Source of the DNA: Nocardia aurea
GTDB lineage: Bacteria; Actinomycetota; Actinomycetes; Mycobacteriales; Mycobacteriaceae
Direction: 5' to 3'
NCBI RefSeq assembly: GCF_003123685.1
Contig: NZ_QCYJ01000084.1
Coordinates: 372,001 to 436,000 of the forward strand
Length of the DNA stretch: 64,000 nucleotides
The notes below the pieces were generated by a model. That model searched no databases, had not been told where the DNA came from, and was given only the letters and a program-made list of their open reading frames with translations. A program made the translations under genes and the position numbers. This document shows positions 8,456-16,702 of this stretch, one piece after another (position 1 is the stretch's first letter; each line of letters begins with the position of its first letter).

Positions 8456-9469
8456 TCAGGCATCCTTCGGCCGCAGCAGATGCGGCCGCAAGCGGTTGAA
8501 ACCGCGGACGCGGACGCTGCGCAGATTTCTGAGATCGAATTCCGGATCGCCGTCGAGCGCGGCCGCCGCACCGTCATCGATCAGGATGGTGCCCGGTCGC
8601 GCGACACCGGTGAGTCGGGAGGCCATATTGACCACCGAGCCGTACAGGTCGCCGAAACGCTGCAATACCGGCCCGTAGGCGAGGGCGACCCGCAATTCCG
8701 GGGTGCCGCCGACCATCATGGTCGACTCCTGGATCGCCAGCGCGATACGCGCGCCCGCCGCGGCCGTCTCCGCCGCGAACATCACCTCGTCGCCGACATT
8801 CTTGATGACCCAGCCGCCGTTCTCGGTGATCGCGGCCGTCGTGGTCGATTCGAAGGCTTCCAGCAGCATGGACAATTCGTCGGGATGCAGATGCCTGGTC
8901 AGGCGGGTGTAGCCGACCATATCGGCGAATCCGACCGCGAGATACCTGGTGGAATCCTCGGCGGTGCCGCCGTCGATCGAGCGGGCCAGCGCCGCGGCCA
9001 GGTGACGCCGCCACGCGTAGGTCTGCAATTCCTCCAGCACCGAGACCGTTTCCTCGGTGGCCGTGCGCGCGATTTTCGCCAGTTCCTGCGGATCGGTCAC
9101 CGCGCCGTCGGCGATCGCCGCCTGGACGCGGCTGGTGATCTCGGCCAGCACCAGATCCGACTGCCATTCGGCGAGCCGCGCCATACCTTGGCCGAGGGTG
9201 CGCGCGGCGGCGGCCTGCTGCCGCAATCCGGAGTCGGCGACCACGTTCATACCGCGGAAATTACGGACGGCCGAAACATCGGCGTCGGTGTAGTCGACGG
9301 CGTCGTCGGGGTTGACCGGGAAACCGAGCGCCGTCCAGAGCTTGCGCGAAACCTGCTCCGACACGCCCGAGCGTCCGGCTACCTCCGCGCGGTTGTACCG
9401 CCGTTCGCCGTCGAGCAGATACGACTCGACGACAGACTGCACGAGTTCGGAGATTTCGGGCGCCACCAT
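8456..9469 (-). CDS. Class III adenylate cyclase with N-terminal regulatory domain
   Basis: Translated from ATG 9469 the protein has 337 residues; upstream in-frame starts exist (a GTG 24 nt upstream, an ORF start at 9535), so the N-terminus is uncertain. Residues 1-150 resemble the autoinhibitory regulatory domain of mycobacterial Rv1264-type cyclases. The C-terminal cyclase homology domain has metal-binding aspartates in ADMVGYTRLT and GDEVMF, a purine-recognising Lys in WVIKNVGDE, and the transition-state Asn and Arg in SVVNMASRL. A single complete set implies an active homodimer making cAMP. If the N-domain works as in Rv1264, activity would rise at acid pH. A phosphodiesterase-like gene is 3 kb away. 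Confidence 0.87.
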   Translation of the reverse strand: MVAPEISELVQSVVESYLLDGERRYNRAEVAGRSGVSEQVSRKLWTALGFPVNPDDAVDYTDADVSAVRNFRGMNVVADSGLRQQAAAARTLGQGMARLAEWQSDLVLAEITSRVQAAIADGAVTDPQELAKIARTATEETVSVLEELQTYAWRRHLAAALARSIDGGTAEDSTRYLAVGFADMVGYTRLTRHLHPDELSMLLEAFESTTTAAITENGGWVIKNVGDEVMFAAETAAAGARIALAIQESTMMVGGTPELRVALAYGPVLQRFGDLYGSVVNMASRLTGVARPGTILIDDGAAAALDGDPEFDLRNLRSVRVRGFNRLRPHLLRPKDA

Positions 9470-9622
9470 GGTTCGTACATTACGTTCCACGCCCACCCGG
9501 TGGCGGCGATGTGCGGAGGACTTGGTCAACCTCACAGCGGGGATGCCGCCGGAGGGTGTCGGCCGGTCGTCAATGATGTTGTCGTCGAGGGTTATCGGTC
9601 GGCGGGGTCCGCCGGGATCGGT

Positions 9623-9820
9623 CTATTCCGCACTCGGCAGAATCATCAGGGCCACGATCAGGCCGAGGGCGATACTCGACCCGGCCAGTGCCGTGACAAC
9701 GGCCGACTGGGTGAGCACCGCGATGGCGATGGTGAAGGCAATACAGGTGATCGCGGCCAGGACGGCGGTCCCCGCTTCCACACCGGCGATTCGGGTTGGT
9801 CGCTCATCCGTCACTGTCAT
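9623..9820 (-). CDS. Small two-helix membrane protein, function unknown
   Basis: A 65-residue protein with a short charged N-terminus and two hydrophobic stretches, about residues 15-36 and 40-62. GAGG lies 1 nt from the ATG but 7 nt from an in-frame GTG two codons later (9814), so translation may really start at that GTG. It lies upstream of the adenylate cyclase gene on the same strand, separated by 150 bp. No family recognised. Confidence 0.5.
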   Translation of the reverse strand: MTVTDERPTRIAGVEAGTAVLAAITCIAFTIAIAVLTQSAVVTALAGSSIALGLIVALMILPSAE

Positions 9821-10153
9821 ACCTCGCTGATTACCCAGACGCTGTCGTTACGAAACCGTGATAACCGGTCCCATGGCCGTTTCCGTACCGGCGCGTGAAC
9901 TGAACATCCTGTGCGCCAGTGGTTTTCGGTCTTCCATAGGTATATCGCACCCCACCGACAGGTAACCGAATCCGATCGATTCCCATCGTCGTCGTTCGTC
10001 GGCGCGAAAGCGACACCTTTTCGAAACACCGTCGTAGAGACACCCGCGCATCCGAATCGTCACGGGGCAACCATTGAGACACACATCACGCGATAATGGT
10101 CATGACGATTCCCCGTCCGCGGTGTCTACCCGGTGAGCGGTGGAGGAGGTGCT
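9821..10153. other. 333-bp intergenic region upstream of the sigma-Asp23 operon
   Basis: No convincing gene. Frames on both strands are open but lack ribosome-binding sites and typical codon use. GATAAT at 10092-10097, with GGCAAC about 18-20 bp upstream, is a possible promoter for the operon beginning at 10154. Confidence 0.4.
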
Positions 10154-10720
10154 GTGACCACCACAGAAGCGGTTTCCGACGCCGCACCCGATGTGGCGAC
10201 CCTGGTGAGCAGGGCCCGCGACGGTGACGTGCGGTCCTACGAACAGCTAGTTCTCCGCTACCAATCGCGGATGTTCCGCCTCGCGATCAAGATGCTCGCC
10301 GACCGGGCCGATGCCGAGGACACCGTGCAGGAGGTGTTCCTCGAAGCCTGGCGGCGGCTTCCGCAACTCGCCGCCGACGACGCCTTCACCGCCTGGGTGT
10401 ATCGCATGACGACGAATCGGTGCCTCAATGTGATCAGGGCCCGCCGCCCGCGCGTCGACGTGGATCCCGACGACACCGCGTCCCCGCGCGCCGACCTGCA
10501 ACCCGAGCGGGCCGCGCAGGTGACCGGCCAAATGGCGGCATTGAACGCGGCGCTGGGCACGCTGACCCCCGAACAGCGCGCCTGCTGGCTGCTGCGCGAA
10601 CTGGACGGACTTTCCTACGAGGAGATCGGAGACATCGTGGGCGCGAAAACCACCGCGGTGCGCGGGCGTATCGCACGGGCACGGGCCCAACTGTCCGAGG
10701 CGATGACGCCGTGGCGATGA
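10154..10720 (+). CDS. ECF-type RNA polymerase sigma factor
   Basis: A 188-residue sigma-70 family protein. GTG 10154 is chosen because GGAGGAGG lies directly upstream; an earlier in-frame GTG at 10133 has no such site. Region 2 is visible in YEQLVLRYQSRMFRLAIKM and ADAEDTVQEVFLEAWR, with DAFTAWVYRMTTNRCLN beyond; region 4 is LTPEQRACWLLRELDGLSY then EEIGDIVGAKTTAVRGRIAR. It is the first gene of a run in which nearly every junction is an ATGA or GTGA overlap; the next gene encodes a protein with an anti-sigma-like zinc motif. It probably drives its own operon and other envelope genes, by inference. Confidence 0.88.
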   Translation: MTTTEAVSDAAPDVATLVSRARDGDVRSYEQLVLRYQSRMFRLAIKMLADRADAEDTVQEVFLEAWRRLPQLAADDAFTAWVYRMTTNRCLNVIRARRPRVDVDPDDTASPRADLQPERAAQVTGQMAALNAALGTLTPEQRACWLLRELDGLSYEEIGDIVGAKTTAVRGRIARARAQLSEAMTPWR

Positions 10721-11301
10721 ACAGCACCAGCGAGGAACAGGACTACCGGCTGCCCTGCGGTCGTGAACTCGAACAGGTATGGGATCGACTCGACGCCGTC
10801 GACGCCGGATTCGGCGACGAACACGAGACCGTGTGCCCGCATTGCTCGGCCGCCCGCGAGAGCCTGCGCGCGTTGCGCGCGGCGACGGCGGAACTGATCG
10901 CGGAACCGGAGCAGGCGTCACCCGACCTGTTCGGACGCATCATGTCCGCGGTCCGCGCGGACGCGCACCGCGGCCGCGCCCTGGAACTGCCCACCCCCGC
11001 GCCCGGCCGCGTCGAGGTGAGCGAGCAGGCCGTGGCCGCCATCCTGCGCTACGCCGCCGACACCGTGCCGGGTGTCACAGCGAGGCACTGCCGGGTGCGC
11101 GGCGTCGTCACCGACGGCGCACACCGCGTCGAGGTGCGGATGTCGGTCGTGATCCAGATCGGTCACACGACGGTCGGCGCGGCGCTGCCCCTGGTCAGGG
11201 CAAGGGTCGCCGCCGCGCTGAGCGCCAGGGTCGGCCTGGTCCTCGAACGGTTGGATCTGGTGGTCGCCGACCTCGTCGACGAGGGGGACGACCGGCGATG
11301 A
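10717..11301 (+). CDS. Asp23/Gls24 protein with N-terminal zinc-binding anti-sigma-like motif
   Basis: A 194-residue protein whose ATG overlaps the sigma factor stop (ATGA). The first 45 residues contain C14, H36, C40 and C43, the last three in HETVCPHC, which matches the H-x3-C-x2-C signature of zinc-binding anti-sigma domains. From about residue 90 to the end it has an Asp23/Gls24-like alternating fold (VEVSEQAVAAILRYAADTVP, VRGVVTDGAHRVEVRMSVV). Position directly after the sigma gene supports an anti-sigma role: the N-domain would hold the sigma factor while the Asp23 part joins it to the envelope proteins encoded downstream. That function is inferred. Confidence 0.75.
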   Translation: MNSTSEEQDYRLPCGRELEQVWDRLDAVDAGFGDEHETVCPHCSAARESLRALRAATAELIAEPEQASPDLFGRIMSAVRADAHRGRALELPTPAPGRVEVSEQAVAAILRYAADTVPGVTARHCRVRGVVTDGAHRVEVRMSVVIQIGHTTVGAALPLVRARVAAALSARVGLVLERLDLVVADLVDEGDDRR

Positions 11302-11675
11302 ACGGCGGTTCGCACTGCGAGATCGTGATCGAACCACCGGTCTTGGCCGCGATATCGGCACGCGCCGCGCTCGCCACGCCCGGGGTCGTCCGACTCGAAC
11401 CCGGGATACGCGGATTGGTGTCGACCCTGGTCCGGGTGGGTAAACAGCGCTGGGCGGGTGCCGATCCGGCACCGATCGAAGGGGTGCTGGTCCGGCGGGA
11501 CGATGACGGTGCGGTCCGCGTCCGGGTGAATCTGGTGCTCTCGGCCGATCGACAGGTGGCCGCCGTCGGCTACGCGGTACAACAGGAGGTCTCACGGGTG
11601 GTGTGCGAGCAGACCGGGGTGACGGTGGCCGAGGTATCGGTGTCGGTGCACGATGTCGAACCGGAGTCGGCGTGA
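11298..11675 (+). CDS. Asp23/Gls24-family envelope stress protein
   Basis: A 125-residue protein starting in an ATGA overlap with the previous gene. The pattern VLAAISARAALATPGVVRLE, the middle strand VRVRVNLVLSAD and the end VCEQTGVTVAEVSVSVHDV match the Asp23/Gls24 fold: an N-terminal helix, a central sheet and a final strand ending in V-x-V-x-V. These proteins sit at the inner face of the membrane, often tethered by AmaP, and respond to cell-wall stress in Firmicutes; the role in actinobacteria is less known. Confidence 0.75.
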   Translation: MNGGSHCEIVIEPPVLAAISARAALATPGVVRLEPGIRGLVSTLVRVGKQRWAGADPAPIEGVLVRRDDDGAVRVRVNLVLSADRQVAAVGYAVQQEVSRVVCEQTGVTVAEVSVSVHDVEPESA

Positions 11676-11998
11676 GCGCCGCCGATTCCGCCGCCGCCGT
11701 CGAGGCCGTCATCACCGCCGTCGATACGACGACCGGTGTCCGGCTGGCCACGCCACTCGGCGTCGACGCCCCGCGCTGGTGGCCGTGGGATGCCAGGGGC
11801 GGCGCCGTCGACCTGTGCCCCGACCGGATCGAGGTGCGGGTGGTCGCCGCCGCGCTGCCACTGCCGCCGCTAATGGACAAGACCGCCGCCGCGCTGCGCA
11901 CCGCACTGGTCGGCACCGGCTGGGCGCACGCCCGGTTGTGCGTGGTGGTGACCGAACTGGACTCCGCCGCTTTCGAATCCGATGAGGGGGTCACCTAG
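11672..11998 (+). CDS. Small divergent Asp23-like protein
   Basis: A 108-residue protein starting with GTG in a GTGA overlap. It has short alternating hydrophobic segments (IEVRVVAAALPLPPL, ARLCVVVTELDS) and a Trp-rich stretch RWWPWD near residue 38. Size, position and strand pattern suggest a diverged Asp23-type subunit, but the similarity is too weak to be sure. It sits between two clearer Asp23 genes, followed by a 94-bp gap and a fresh ribosome-binding site. Confidence 0.6.
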   Translation: MSAADSAAAVEAVITAVDTTTGVRLATPLGVDAPRWWPWDARGGAVDLCPDRIEVRVVAAALPLPPLMDKTAAALRTALVGTGWAHARLCVVVTELDSAAFESDEGVT

Positions 11999-12092
11999 CT
12001 CGCCGCGCGTCGGCCGTGACGATCGGGTGCGGCCGGTGTCGTTCCAGCGACCCGATCGACCGTAGTTTCCGAATGTCGACCAGGAGGAAATC

Positions 12093-12581
12093 ATGAGTAC
12101 GACCACCACCGACAAGCCTGCCGACCGGCCCGCCGCCGAACAGCAGTCGCCCACCTCGTCCGGCACGGCCCGGCCGGACGGCGCCCTGTCCAGCGAGCAG
12201 GGCACCACGTCCATCGCCGATATCGTGGTGCAGAAAGTCGCCGGACTCGCCGCGCGCGAGGTGCGCGGCGTGCACGATCTCGGCGCGGGCGCGACGCGCG
12301 CGTTCGGGATGATCCGCGACCGGATTCCCGGGGCGTCCGCCAGTATCGGGCAGGGCGTCTCGGTCGAGGTCGGGGCGACGCAGACGGCGGTCGACTTGGA
12401 GATCGTCGTCGAATACGGCGTCTCCATCGCGGAATTGGCGCGCGCGGTCCGCCGCAACGTCATCAACGCGATCGAACAGATGACCGGGCTGTCGGTCGTC
12501 GAGGTCAATATCAACGTCAACGACGTCTACATCCCCGGTGACGACGACGAAGAACCCGTGCGCACCACCAGGGTGCAGTAG
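12093..12581 (+). CDS. Asp23/Gls24-family envelope stress response protein (canonical member)
   Basis: A 162-residue protein with an excellent ribosome-binding site (AGGAGG, 5 nt before ATG). The first 45 residues are Thr/Ala/Pro-rich and probably disordered. The rest is the most canonical Asp23/Gls24 domain in the operon: GTTSIADIVVQKVAGLAARE, then VEVGATQTAVDLEIVVEYG, IEQMTGLSVVEVNINVNDV and the terminal IPGDDDEEP. It is likely the major structural Asp23 subunit, anchored to the membrane by the AmaP-like proteins encoded downstream. Confidence 0.88.
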   Translation: MSTTTTDKPADRPAAEQQSPTSSGTARPDGALSSEQGTTSIADIVVQKVAGLAAREVRGVHDLGAGATRAFGMIRDRIPGASASIGQGVSVEVGATQTAVDLEIVVEYGVSIAELARAVRRNVINAIEQMTGLSVVEVNINVNDVYIPGDDDEEPVRTTRVQ

Positions 12582-12769
12582 TGAACGCGACGACGCTGTG
12601 TCTCGCGGTCGGGCTCGCGCTCGGATTCGCCGCGGCCTTCGGTGGTTTCGGCGCCTTCACCATCGTCGCGCTGTTCGGCCTGGTCGGCCTCGCCGTCGGA
12701 CGTTGGCTCGACGGCGATCTCGATATCGGCGCGATCGTCCGCTCCGCTCAGCGCCGGGGTAGGCGATGA
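12581..12769 (+). CDS. DUF2273-like small membrane protein
   Basis: A 62-residue protein starting with GTG at the last base of the previous stop codon. Almost all of it is hydrophobic, with two membrane helices separated by GGFG, ending VGRWLDGDLDIGAIVRSAQR, the short cytoplasmic tail seen in DUF2273 proteins. DUF2273 genes are regular neighbours of asp23 and amaP in Gram-positive bacteria. Confidence 0.75.
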   Translation: MNATTLCLAVGLALGFAAAFGGFGAFTIVALFGLVGLAVGRWLDGDLDIGAIVRSAQRRGRR

Positions 12770-13083
12770 CCGCTGCCGCCGAATTACCCGGCCGGACCAC
12801 GGTCTCGCGCCGAGCGGTCCGCCGTATCGCCGCCGAGGCGGCCCGCGAGGTCGCCGGGATCGCGGGAGAGGTCGATGTGGATGCCGAGATACGCGGTGAC
12901 ACAACACTCTTGGATGTGCGACTGCCGATCCGCTACCCGCTGCCGATCACCCGCGTCGTCGATGCCTGTCGCGAACATCTGTCTCGCCGGACCTCGGAAC
13001 TGACCGGACTCACGGTCGCGGCCGTCGACATCGCCGTCGCCGAACTGTCGACGAAAGATATTGTGGTGAGGAGGATCCGGTGA
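12766..13083 (+). CDS. Short Asp23/Gls24-family protein
   Basis: A 105-residue protein overlapping the preceding gene by 4 nt. It has the helix VSRRAVRRIAAEAAREVAGI, the central strand TTLLDVRLPIRYPLPI and the end LTGLTVAAVDIAVAEL of the Asp23/Gls24 fold, with no extra domain. It is the third clear Asp23 domain of the operon, suggesting hetero-oligomers. Confidence 0.78.
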   Translation: MTAAAELPGRTTVSRRAVRRIAAEAAREVAGIAGEVDVDAEIRGDTTLLDVRLPIRYPLPITRVVDACREHLSRRTSELTGLTVAAVDIAVAELSTKDIVVRRIR

Positions 13084-13616
13084 TTCGTCGGTCCAGGCGC
13101 GCGGTGCCAGCGATGCTCGTCGCGGTGCTGCTGCTCGCGCTCTGCGTGGCGGTAGCGGTGTCGTTGGCGCAACGGTTGATGGATGCGCACGAGTACCTGT
13201 CCTACGACACCGTCGCCGCCGAGTTGTACGAAACCCGGTGGAACGACCTGCCGGTACTGATCGTCGGCGTGGTCGCCGTCGTGCTCGGCATCGTTCTCGT
13301 TGTCGCGGCATTGTGGCCGGGAAGACCTGTGGTGCTGCCGATTTCGGATTCCGACCAGATGAGCGCGGGGGTGACTCGGGCGGGTCTACGGACGGCGCTG
13401 CGCGCGACGGCGGGGACGGTGAAAGGGATCGACAAACCGCGAATCAAACTGCGCGGGAACACGATCACCGTCATCGGCGAGTCTCGGCGTCGCAATACCG
13501 ACGGCATCGCCGAAGAAGTCTGCGCCACCCTGACCAGACGCGTCCAGGAGATCGGACCACCGGTGCGGCGGGTACGAGCCCGACTGCGCCCCTCGAAGAC
13601 GACAGAACTCGAATGA
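13080..13616 (+). CDS. Membrane protein with cytoplasmic Asp23-operon domain (DUF6286-like)
   Basis: A 178-residue protein starting at GTG 13080 within an overlap. Two membrane helices (about residues 10-32 and 56-80) enclose a short loop; the C-terminal ~90 residues are soluble (GLRTALRATAGTVKGIDKPR, IKLRGNTITVIGESRRR, then an Arg-rich tail). The layout fits the DUF6286 proteins found with asp23/amaP genes in actinobacteria, which may act as further membrane anchors for Asp23. Function inferred from context. Confidence 0.7.
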   Translation: MIRRSRRAVPAMLVAVLLLALCVAVAVSLAQRLMDAHEYLSYDTVAAELYETRWNDLPVLIVGVVAVVLGIVLVVAALWPGRPVVLPISDSDQMSAGVTRAGLRTALRATAGTVKGIDKPRIKLRGNTITVIGESRRRNTDGIAEEVCATLTRRVQEIGPPVRRVRARLRPSKTTELE

Positions 13617-14191
13617 GCGGGATCAATCGGCCCGCCGCCCTCAACCGGACCCTGCTCGGTACGGTCGGCGCCTTGCTGCTCGGCGGGGGTGTCGCGCTCC
13701 TGGTCGCCCATTACGGTCGTCTGCCCGGGGTCGACGCCGATTCCACCCTGGTTCCCGGCAGCGCGGCACCCCCCACCTGGGTTTTCTGGACGGTACTCGT
13801 GGGCGCGGTGGTTCTCGGTCTGCTGTGCCTACGCTGGCTGCTCGCCCAGGTGTCCCGCATGCCGAGGGCACGGATCTGGGAGACGGAGGGCGCCGAACGC
13901 CCGGGCGCGACAATTCTCGAATCCACGATCGCCGCCGCGCCCGTCGCCACCGATATCGAGAGCTACGACGGTGTCGACTCGGCCTCGGCCTGGCTCGCCG
14001 GTACTCGCACCGCCCCCGAGCTACATCTCGTCGTCACCGCCGAACCCTCCGCCGACATCACGGCACTGCGCCACCGAATTCTCGATCACGCGGTCGCGCG
14101 GTTGCGCGCGGCGCTGGAAGTGGAAGTCGTCGCCGTCACGATGGAATTGCGATTCGTCGCGCGGGATCACCGAGTCGCGCGGGTGCAGTGA
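13613..14191 (+). CDS. AmaP-like membrane anchor of the Asp23 operon
   Basis: A 192-residue protein starting at ATG 13613, again in an ATGA overlap. Two N-terminal membrane helices (about 13-34 and 58-82) are followed by a soluble domain with strands and helices (APELHLVVTAEPSADITALR, LEVEVVAVTMELRFVARDH). This matches the alkaline-shock-response membrane anchor AmaP, which tethers Asp23 at the membrane. It is the last gene of the operon; a hairpin follows 18 bp after the stop. Confidence 0.72.
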   Translation: MSGINRPAALNRTLLGTVGALLLGGGVALLVAHYGRLPGVDADSTLVPGSAAPPTWVFWTVLVGAVVLGLLCLRWLLAQVSRMPRARIWETEGAERPGATILESTIAAAPVATDIESYDGVDSASAWLAGTRTAPELHLVVTAEPSADITALRHRILDHAVARLRAALEVEVVAVTMELRFVARDHRVARVQ

Positions 14192-14208
14192 GCGCGGTCG
14201 CGTATGTC

Positions 14209-14241
14209 GCCCCGATAGGTGGTCACGCACGGTGTCGGGGC
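14209..14241 (+). terminator. Hairpin after the sigma-Asp23 operon
   Basis: GCCCCGA (14209-14215) pairs with TCGGGGC (14235-14241) around a 19-nt loop, 18 bp past the last stop codon of the operon. No U tract. Confidence 0.4.
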
Positions 14242-14302
14242 AGGTAAGGCCGGGATGCCCGTTGCGGCCTCGGATGACACCAGGTCATGGCATCGCGGAG
14301 CA

Positions 14303-14614
14303 GCAGAGCCGTAGACCGGTGGAGCCGTGGACCCGCGTACCCGTTAGAGCCGCGGAGCCGCGGACCCCGTAGAGCCGTGGACCCGTAGAGCCGTGGACCC
14401 GTGGACCCGTGGACCCGCGGAGCCGTGGACCCGTGGACCCGTTGAGCCGTGGACCCGTTGAGCCGTGGACCCGTTGAGCCGTGGACCGTGGACCGTGGAC
14501 CCGCGGACCCGCAGTGCCGTGGAGCCGCAGTGCCGTGGAGCCGCAGTGCCGCAGTGCCGTGGAGCCGCGTACCCGCCAGAGCCGCGGAGCCGTAGCCCGT
14601 GGACCCACGGACCC
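14303..14614. repeat. 8-bp tandem repeat array (~38 units)
   Basis: About 310 bp of an 8-bp unit, CCG followed by TGGAC, TAGAG, CGGAG, TTGAG, TGGAG or CAGTG, repeated with few breaks. CCGTGGAC is the commonest unit. Because 8 is not a multiple of 3, the array is open in several minus-strand frames, giving spurious proteins of repeated HGS/GPRL residues. It fills the gap between the Asp23 operon and the hydrolase gene. Confidence 0.9.
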
Positions 14615-14679
14615 CGTCGCACCGCGTCGACTCTTCGCGGGCACTATTGGCCGATGAGCGCTTTTTCCGGGGATTGCCG

Positions 14680-15522
14680 GTGACCCTGCCCGCACCGACC
14701 GACACCATGATCCCCGCGGACGGCGGCGCGGTGCATGTGCGCGTCGACGACCGGGCCGACGCCCCCACGATCCTGCTCATCCACGGTTTCGCCGGTTCAC
14801 TCCACTGGTTCGACGACCTGACCCGCCTACTGAGCGCGGACTACCGTGTGATCCGCGCCGATCTGCGCGGTCACGGCCGGACGGGCGGGGATACCGGACT
14901 CGATCCCGAATCGCAGTCACGCGCGTTGGCGTCGGTGCTCGACTCGCTCGATGCGCGCGGTGTTTTCGCCGTCGGCCATTCCTACGGCGCGGATGTGGCG
15001 CTCGCGCTGGCGCGCCGATCCGATCGTGTGCGCGCCGCCGCGATCATCGGCCAGGCGCCCGACTACAGCTACGCGAACCTGCCGCGCGGCGGTGTGATCA
15101 TGACGCTGCCGGTACTCGGCGCACTGCTGCACCGCCTGAGCCCGCCCGTCGCCGTCCGCTTCGGACTGCGCACCGGTTTCGCGCCCGGATTCCCGCTCGA
15201 CAATGCCTTCGACGACCCCGACCGCCCGATCCGCGACCACCGCGCGATGAGCCCGGCCATGTATCGCGCCGTCCTCACCGACAGGCAGACCCGCCTGGCC
15301 GCCGATCCGCTCGACGCCCAGGTGCGTGCGCTGGGCAAACCCTGCCTGGTCATCCACGGCGACCGCGACCGGATGTACGACCCCGCCCGAACCGTCGCCC
15401 GCTACACCGCCGCCGGTGCGGAGGTCGAGATCGTCCCCGGAGCCGGGCATTCGCCGAATATCGAGCGACCGCACGATGTCGCGCGCATCCTCGCGGCCCG
15501 TCTCGAGTGGGGTGCGGGATAG
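14680..15522 (+). CDS. Alpha/beta-fold hydrolase
   Basis: From GTG 14680 the protein has 280 residues; the frame extends upstream into the repeat array, so the start is a judgement based on homology and a nearby GGGG. The alpha/beta hydrolase core is clear: LLIHGFAGS (oxyanion hole), RADLRGHGRT, nucleophile elbow GHSYG, then LVIHGDRDRMYD with the acidic residue and PGAGHSPNIERP with the catalytic histidine. It is likely an esterase, lipase or C-C hydrolase; the substrate is unknown. It stands alone, downstream of the array and before a long non-coding stretch. Confidence 0.82.
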   Translation: MTLPAPTDTMIPADGGAVHVRVDDRADAPTILLIHGFAGSLHWFDDLTRLLSADYRVIRADLRGHGRTGGDTGLDPESQSRALASVLDSLDARGVFAVGHSYGADVALALARRSDRVRAAAIIGQAPDYSYANLPRGGVIMTLPVLGALLHRLSPPVAVRFGLRTGFAPGFPLDNAFDDPDRPIRDHRAMSPAMYRAVLTDRQTRLAADPLDAQVRALGKPCLVIHGDRDRMYDPARTVARYTAAGAEVEIVPGAGHSPNIERPHDVARILAARLEWGAG

Positions 15523-15833
15523 CGGATTCGGTGATCCTGCGGTCTTTATTCACCTGCGCCGCGACCACCGCGTACCCCATCTGATCAGGTGATTTCACCC
15601 AGGGATATCGATAAGATGTTGTGGCACAGCAACTTTCGATTCAGATCGTGCTTCGTGCGACGTGTGCCGACAAACCGTCGTGGCTTCCCTTCGCCGTCGG
15701 ACTCGGCGCCCCGCCCCACATCCTCGGCGACTGCCCAGTAGTGTGGAAATTTGCCGTTTCTCATAGTGTGGGTCGGTATCGCCTGTAGTCGGCCATCTTC
15801 GCGTGCGACAGGAGCGCCCGTATTCGCGGCGGC

Positions 15834-15851
15834 TGTGTCCAATTGGACACA
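15834..15851. repeat. 18-bp perfect palindrome
   Basis: TGTGTCCAATTGGACACA reads the same on both strands and lies inside a region with no gene. It looks like a dimeric-repressor operator, but no regulated gene is close. Confidence 0.7.
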
Positions 15852-16081
15852 CTGCGCGCCCGTGGCGGTGGCCGCAGTGGAACTGGTTGCACAGTCGGCG
15901 ACGCATCGTCGGACAGGCGCGATCGCCAGTACTGCCGAACGCACGCGCCATCGGTGCCGCCGACAGGCGCGGTCGTCAGCACCGCCACCAATCTCGTCGG
16001 GAAGCTGCCCTGCGGATCGCTGTCGGATCGTTGGTACCGGCGAATCGATGTGGCGTGCCCCCTGTCTGCCGATGTTCTCGC

Positions 16082-16134
16082 CGACCGGACTCGATCGGCC
16101 GACCGGACTCGATCGGCCGACCGCCGCGATCGGC
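16082..16134. repeat. 18-bp direct repeat, two exact units and one diverged
   Basis: CGACCGGACTCGATCGGC occurs at 16082-16099 and 16100-16117, then CGACCGCCGCGATCGGC at 16118-16134. It is within the non-coding stretch about 570 bp upstream of the ParA-like gene. Confidence 0.75.
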
Positions 16135-16702
16135 AGTCCGCAGGTGCGGGAGCCCTCCGTGCGGCGACAGCTCGTGTATCACGAGTCGTCGTGCGCTGAT
16201 GTCTGTCAGGGCGAGCACGGCGGAAACGACGTGAGCACCGCGACCGGTGACGTCGCCACTCGCGGTGGGCTCAGCGGTAGACGGCAAGGCCCACCCGGTG
16301 TGCCTGCCGGTGCCTGCGGTGCGGGGTGCGGGACAAGGGTGTCGCGATACGTCTGAATCGAGCGCGCTTGTCGATCCGCACGCGCGTCGATCCCAATGCC
16401 GGGTCGTGGTCGGACTCACCCCGCCCCGCGCGTTCGCCGCCGGTTCGAGCGGGATCGCGGACGCCAACCACACCTCGGTGGAGGTGCGTGCACCGACACG
16501 AGCGACGAGGAGGCGGGCACGCGGAGTGACTACATATACCGACACGCGATCAGCCTCCGCATCTCCACCCGGCGTGTCTCGCACACTGCGGCGCGCCGCT
16601 GTATCGGCGTGGCGTCGGTGAATCGGCGAATGCGAGTGATGTCCGTGCCAGACTGATTTCCGCCACAGTTCCAGCGCACTCCTCACACTCGGAGGACTGT
16701 TC

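Larger units (their letters stand above)
15523..16702. other. 1.2-kb region without a convincing gene
   Basis: Several frames are open on both strands, but none has a ribosome-binding site, normal codon use or a recognisable domain. It contains an 18-bp perfect palindrome (15834-15851) and an 18-bp direct repeat (16082-16117, with a third, partly matching copy to 16134). The last 15 bp hold the ribosome-binding site of the ParA-like gene. It may be a decayed region or an unrecognised regulatory or maintenance site. Confidence 0.5.

Noticed and set aside
14223..14780. A 185-codon minus-strand frame of repeated HGS/GPRL residues
   Set aside because: It is translation of the 8-bp tandem array; other minus-strand frames there are also open and none has a ribosome-binding site.
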